From Mansonella perstans (Eukaryota; Nematoda; Chromadorea; Rhabditida; Onchocercidae): DNA of 24,370 nt. This document shows positions 20,709-24,370 of this stretch, piece after piece; position 1 is the first letter of the stretch; each line of letters starts with the position of its first letter. The notes under the pieces were generated by a model. That model did no database searches and was not told the DNA's origin. It saw nothing but the letters and a program-made list of their open reading frames with translations. The position numbers were made by a program, and so were the translations under genes. The DNA lies in assembly GCA_037074765.1 (NCBI GenBank), contig JBAMDO010000412.1:1-24370 (forward strand), given 5' to 3'.

Positions 20709-20867
20709 AAATTATCATTTTATACTATCTGTAATATTTTAATTTTCCTTTTCACATTACTTGCAATATTTTGAAATTATCTCTTCACATAACTGATACG
20801 ATTTTAAATTATTATTATTATTCATTCAAACATTTTTAAATTATCATATATTTGTTATTGATTTTTT
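20709..20867. repeat. Degenerate 32-33 bp tandem repeat, five copies
   Basis: Units begin at 20709, 20741, 20773, 20806 and 20838. Each starts with (A)AATTAT(C) or AATTTTCC and the first four end with a T run (CAATATTTT, GATTTT, CATTTTT). The copies are strongly diverged but keep their phase, which suggests an old satellite. Confidence 0.7.
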
Positions 20868-21321
20868 GGCAATCAATTTCTTTCCTTCCTTTATTTCTTT
20901 CTAATGTAAACAAGTGACACCGATTCAAAGAGCATTGTGTAACTGGAAATCAATAAATTGAAAATAAATAATGGAAATCGAAAAAGTATGTGGTGGAATA
21001 ATTGTATCTTGAAAAAAGAAGACATTAAAAAATTTTTTTTTCTAAGTTAAATTAGCTTCATTTGGTTTATAGCAAATGTTATTAAAGATTTCGAGAAAAG
21101 TAATATAACTTAAACCATCAAAAAAAAAAAGGAAAAATGGATTCTGACTGAAATGGCTCTAATTTTCCGGAAAACATTTCCACATTCATTAAATCAGTAT
21201 TCATTAGAATTCATTGATTGGTTGATTATTTAATTGATCATTTGGTTATTTGGTTAATGGCTGATCGATTTATTATTGATCGACTAACAATAGCGTTAAA
21301 ATGTTAAAATATAAAACTTTT

Positions 21322-21704
21322 GACAATCGCCCTGGATTGATAGCTCAATGATGTATGTTATTAAGGCAAGCACAAATATCTTTTTACAAGGTTGTATCAC
21401 TCTTTATCATTATCAGGCTATAAATATCCGTTAGGCATGCCTGAAAAGAATAACGGATGGAAATGTTAAGATTTTCTCCATCCAATGATTGTTCTAATTA
21501 TTTTCATTTATTATTATGCAACCTAGGCCTTTCCTTACGCTTTGTTTGGCACATATTTATATATGGAAGGGTTATTGAATTAATTTGATTGTCAGCGGTG
21601 ATTGTAAATAGGCCTAATTGTTAATGATGGATAGGAAATTGGCATTGATAGAGACGGTAAACAAACATTGAATTGTTTCTTAATAAAATATGCAAGAAAT
21701 AATC
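21322..21704 (+). repeat. Dispersed repeat, copy 2
   Basis: This is the second copy of the element at 15801-16180, about 5.5 kb away in direct orientation. Compared with copy 1 it lacks the roughly 60-bp inverted-repeat insert. It has an extra ATT near 21512 and about 12 extra bases before GCGGTGATTG near 21583-21594. The hairpin ATCCGTTA (21426-21433) with TAACGGAT (21451-21458) is retained without change, and the second stem is one pair longer (GGATGG 21455-21460 with CCATCC 21478-21483). Confidence 0.9.
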
Positions 21705-21790
21705 AAACGATTCGAACATTATTATAAATAGACCTTTTTATATATGATCCTTTGTTCAGAAGAGAAACGAGAAGGTAAAAATAAAATTTG

Positions 21791-21817
<27 letters not shown>
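21791..21817. repeat. Poly-T run (27 bases)
   Basis: A T homopolymer followed directly by an A run, about 90 bp past repeat copy 2. The open frame at 21744-21932 crosses it and is not credible as a gene. Confidence 0.9.
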
Positions 21818-21824
<7 letters not shown>

Positions 21825-21932
21825 ACGGTATTAAAACTTTTTCTTGCTTACATTTCGTTTATATTATTTTTCTTTTTTCCTCACATTTTTCACTCACTCT
21901 CTCTCTCCTCTCTTTCTTCTATCCTAGCCTAA

Positions 21933-22550
21933 ATTAAACTAATAGCAAAGCAAAACAAAACATTAAAGAATTTGAAAAATAAACTAAATGGTAAAACTTT
22001 TACCAAAAACTTTTGATGACATCTGTAAGTTAATTTGAATTTTTTTCTTATTGCATTAAAATGCCAAAATTCATCATTTTAATAGTGAATAACTGAAATC
22101 TAACTGTTTTTCTTGTTTAATGAAATAGTAGAGAGAGAGAGAGAGAGACCGAGAGAATTCTGGTGAATAGCGGGTGAGCGATAGAAGAAAAAGTAAGGGA
22201 AAAGAAAAGGCGGGAAAAAGAGAGAGGTAAAATTACGGTAATCATATGAAGCTTCATTGTACCATTCATTTGTGCTATACCATTTTCATTTATGAAATTT
22301 ACTGGAAATGACATTTTGAGAAATTATTGATAATTGTTGATTTTTACTTAATTTAAAAAAAAAAATTTTGTTTTGAGAGCCCAAAAATTTTTCACATCAT
22401 TTCTTTTTATGGTAAATTACACTTTATATTTTGTTCGATGATTGTCTTTTCAAAACATTTTCTGCAAAAGCTTTCACACAATAGTCATAATAACACTAAT
22501 GTTTATAGTAATAATAATAATAATGATAATGATAGTAATAATGATAATAA

Positions 22551-22621
<71 letters not shown>

Positions 22622-23304
22622 TAATAATAGTAATAATAATAGTAAATAACAGTAATAATAACAAAAATTAATAAACGAAATATTTGCCATAATTTTTTCA
22701 TTTTCTAAAATAAAAATAAAAATTTGTCTCGAAAATAAAATTGTTTCTTTGAAATTTCCAATAATTCGATACAGTAAAGTTTGCACTTAATAAAGGAAGA
22801 GATAAAAAATAAAAAAAATGTCTTCTTTAATTATCACTTATCACTATCTCCTTTCCTATACTCCTTATCACTTTTCTCTTCGCTCTCCTTCCTCCTTTCT
22901 TTTTCTCTCACTGCTTACTTTATTGTTAATAATTTATTTTAAAGCATATACAAATTAAAAAATGAAAAATAAAATAGTAGCATCAAATTGTTCCTACATT
23001 TTATCACTTTTTTGTAAATTAACTGTTGCAGAAACAATTTTGTTCTATTCTGATATAGAAATCATTTACCAAAATTGATAACTGATAAACTGATTAATAA
23101 GTTTCTGCGTTAACACATGCATCAACATTTGAATCCGAGCATTCGGTTCATGTTAATGATTTTTTATCACTCAAATTCCAACTCTAATTTGATAAACTCC
23201 CGCAGTCAGATAAATATGAGTGTCAAAACAAATAACCTCTGTTTTTTAACTTTTTCTAAAAGTTCATTTACAAACGAAAAGATTACACTTTGAATTTTTA
23301 CAAA
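21933..23304. other. Simple-sequence-rich stretch, no gene seen
   Basis: Besides the ATA microsatellite, it holds a GA run (about 22131-22148) within a purine-rich block to 22230 and a C/T-rich block at about 22845-22920. Frames at 22117-22314 (minus) and 22438-22786 (both strands) are translated low-complexity DNA. Confidence 0.6.
22508..22653. repeat. Trinucleotide (AAT)n microsatellite
   Basis: The array is imperfect at both ends, with GAT and AGT interruptions, and near-perfect from about 22550 to 22618. Long Tyr, Ile or Leu runs in overlapping frames come from it and are not proteins. Confidence 0.95.
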
Positions 23305-23445
23305 ATGTTATCTTCGTGGGCAGAACACAGGACGCGTGAGACGGTATATTTGCTCCCTCCGAGAAATAGAACGAAAACATTTTCCTGCGATAGGCTCATT
23401 TCATCCGTTCTTCTAAAAACAACTGACACTGCCTTCATTAAATGA
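23305..23445 (+). CDS. Small ORF in a GC-richer patch (low confidence)
   Basis: A 46-codon frame starts at ATG 23305 and ends at TGA 23443-23445. It lies in a patch much richer in G, C and CpG than its surroundings. It begins MLSSWAEHRTRETVYLLPPR and continues with a basic, Ser/Thr-rich stretch. I do not recognise it. It could be a first exon (a GT follows GAGACG near 23343), a conserved noncoding element, or chance. No partner exon is identified in the remaining 900 bp. Confidence 0.2.
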   Translation: MLSSWAEHRTRETVYLLPPRNRTKTFSCDRLISSVLLKTTDTAFIK

Positions 23446-24080
23446 CAAATAACTTATGATGTTTTTCTTTTTTTCTCAAAGTAGAGCTTTAATGGATGGA
23501 AAAATTGAAAAACAAAATTGAAAGAAAAGATAAAATTAACTTTTTCAAGTTTGTTTTTTTTATTCGTCTTCTAAAATGTGGAAATTAATTTAATGAAAAA
23601 TGATTATATTTACTCATGTTTACCGATTTATTTCTTTCCAGAAAAATCGTCCATTTTTTCTCTTTTCCTTTCCTACAGAAGGAATGAAACAACTATTTCA
23701 TTTGTTCGTTTACTTTTTTTTCAATAAAATTTTTATAATTTATTTGTTTTTTTAAATGAATATATGTCATTTTATAATATCATTTCTGATATGTTATCAG
23801 CGTTTCAAGTGAATCATCTCGAATGATAGATATATTGCTATATTTCAGACCTATTATTATCATTTAAGTTTAACATTTTCCTTCCTTCTTTCAAATTAAC
23901 GTCCTTTCGAAATGGATGAAAAATTAGGTAGCTGTTCGCCATCATTCCGTGATTTCATCGTTGCAAATATCACTTGAACGAAGATATCATTTATCTAAAT
24001 TCTATTCGTTTCGTACTCTGTCACTTTACTTACCCTATCCTAGCCTATTTTATCCTACTCTATATTTACCCTATCCTTCC

Positions 24081-24142
24081 TCTTATCCATGCCTTTATTA
24101 GTTATCATTCTTCTTATCCATGCCTTTATCAGTTATTCATTT
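24081..24142. repeat. 31-bp tandem duplication
   Basis: TCTTATCCATGCCTTTAT starts at 24081 and again at 24112. The two 31-bp units differ at only a few bases. They sit in a pyrimidine-rich context containing related CCTATCCT words just upstream. Confidence 0.85.
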
Positions 24143-24241
24143 GTTTTTCTCAATGTATCTTTAGCAAAAATTTCATTCCGAAATGCTCCACGGCCAATTA
24201 AATATTTTATTTCATTTTTAAACGCATAAAATTTCATACAG

Positions 24242-24244
<3 letters not shown>

Positions 24245-24283
<39 letters not shown>
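24245..24283. repeat. Dinucleotide (CA)n microsatellite
   Basis: About 19 uninterrupted CA units. It is likely polymorphic in length. Confidence 0.95.
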
Positions 24284-24370
24284 CATAGTTCTCAATGCTA
24301 CTTACTGTTTTCATTTTACTGAAATTTAATGTCAACTACTTTTATTTCCCATCCTAGTTGTATTAATCTA

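Larger units (their letters stand above)
18019..21321. other. Gene-poor stretch with clustered motif and repeat sites
   Basis: No gene is supported. The frames at 18019-18291 (plus) and 18885-19148 (minus) lack recognisable domains, bounded exons or family similarity. The region does contain forkhead-like sites (18423-18508), a DR1-type site (19177-19189), a palindromic AT block (19677-19725), a nuclear-receptor half-site cluster (20498-20539) and a 32-bp degenerate tandem repeat (20709-20867). Confidence 0.5.
23446..24370. other. AT-rich window end, no gene supported
   Basis: The frame at 23974-24201 follows a C/T-rich duplicated block and lacks domains. A 21-codon ATG frame near 23914, with a possible GTAGCT donor inside, could be a first exon of a gene beyond the window, but support is minimal. 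Confidence 0.4.

Noticed and set aside
22438..22786. ORFs with long Ile, Tyr or Leu runs on both strands
   Set aside because: They are readings of the (AAT)n microsatellite.
1..24370. Wolbachia or other bacterial insertions, CRISPR arrays, rRNA or retroelement genes
   Set aside because: I looked for GC shifts, long bacterial-like frames, regular short repeats, reverse transcriptase or transposase motifs and rRNA-like blocks, and saw none.

Overview
The window is nuclear DNA from an invertebrate, most likely a parasitic nematode of the filarial/spirurid kind. It is strongly AT-rich. The genes are cut into short exons by 50-430 nt introns with GT...TTTNCAG borders. Two genes lie head to tail with only 135 nt between a stop codon and the next splice acceptor, as in nematode operons. 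All three genes are best matched to animal proteins. I saw no bacterial operons, Wolbachia-like inserts, CRISPR arrays or coding transposons. The species cannot be named from this sequence.

Layout. (1) 1-1762: AT-rich 3' flank holding a large inverted repeat (818-956) and a short duplication. (2) 1763-9158, minus strand: a 22-exon gene of about 1,060 codons encoding a CARMIL-family protein (PH-like domain, long RNH1-type leucine-rich repeat, helical region, capping-protein-binding CPI motif, proline-rich tail). (3) 9222-10585: a divergent intergenic region with three copies of a 78-bp hairpin-forming tandem repeat. (4) 10648-12232, plus strand: VPS25, an ESCRT-II subunit, four exons and 176 residues. 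(5) 12372-14829, plus strand: TRMT61A, the catalytic subunit of the tRNA m1A58 methyltransferase. It sits directly behind VPS25 in a likely two-gene operon, and its 3' exon junctions are not fully resolved. (6) 14830-24370: about 9.5 kb with no gene I can support. It holds simple repeats, two ~380-bp copies of an unclassified dispersed repeat, and several clustered regulatory-looking motifs.

How the parts relate. VPS25 acts in endosomal sorting, TRMT61A in tRNA modification and CARMIL in actin capping control, so their proximity does not imply a shared pathway. The VPS25-TRMT61A pair would be co-transcribed and separated by trans-splicing. CARMIL and VPS25 could share promoter DNA, and both have short upstream ORFs in their inferred leaders.

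The most interesting leads are: the dispersed repeat pair, whose 19 counted substitutions are all transitions and whose internal hairpin is unchanged; a cluster of five nuclear-receptor half-sites in 42 bp at 20498-20539; a symmetric group of forkhead-type sites at 18423-18508; the 78-bp hairpin minisatellite; and splice junctions in two genes that do not obey the usual rules.
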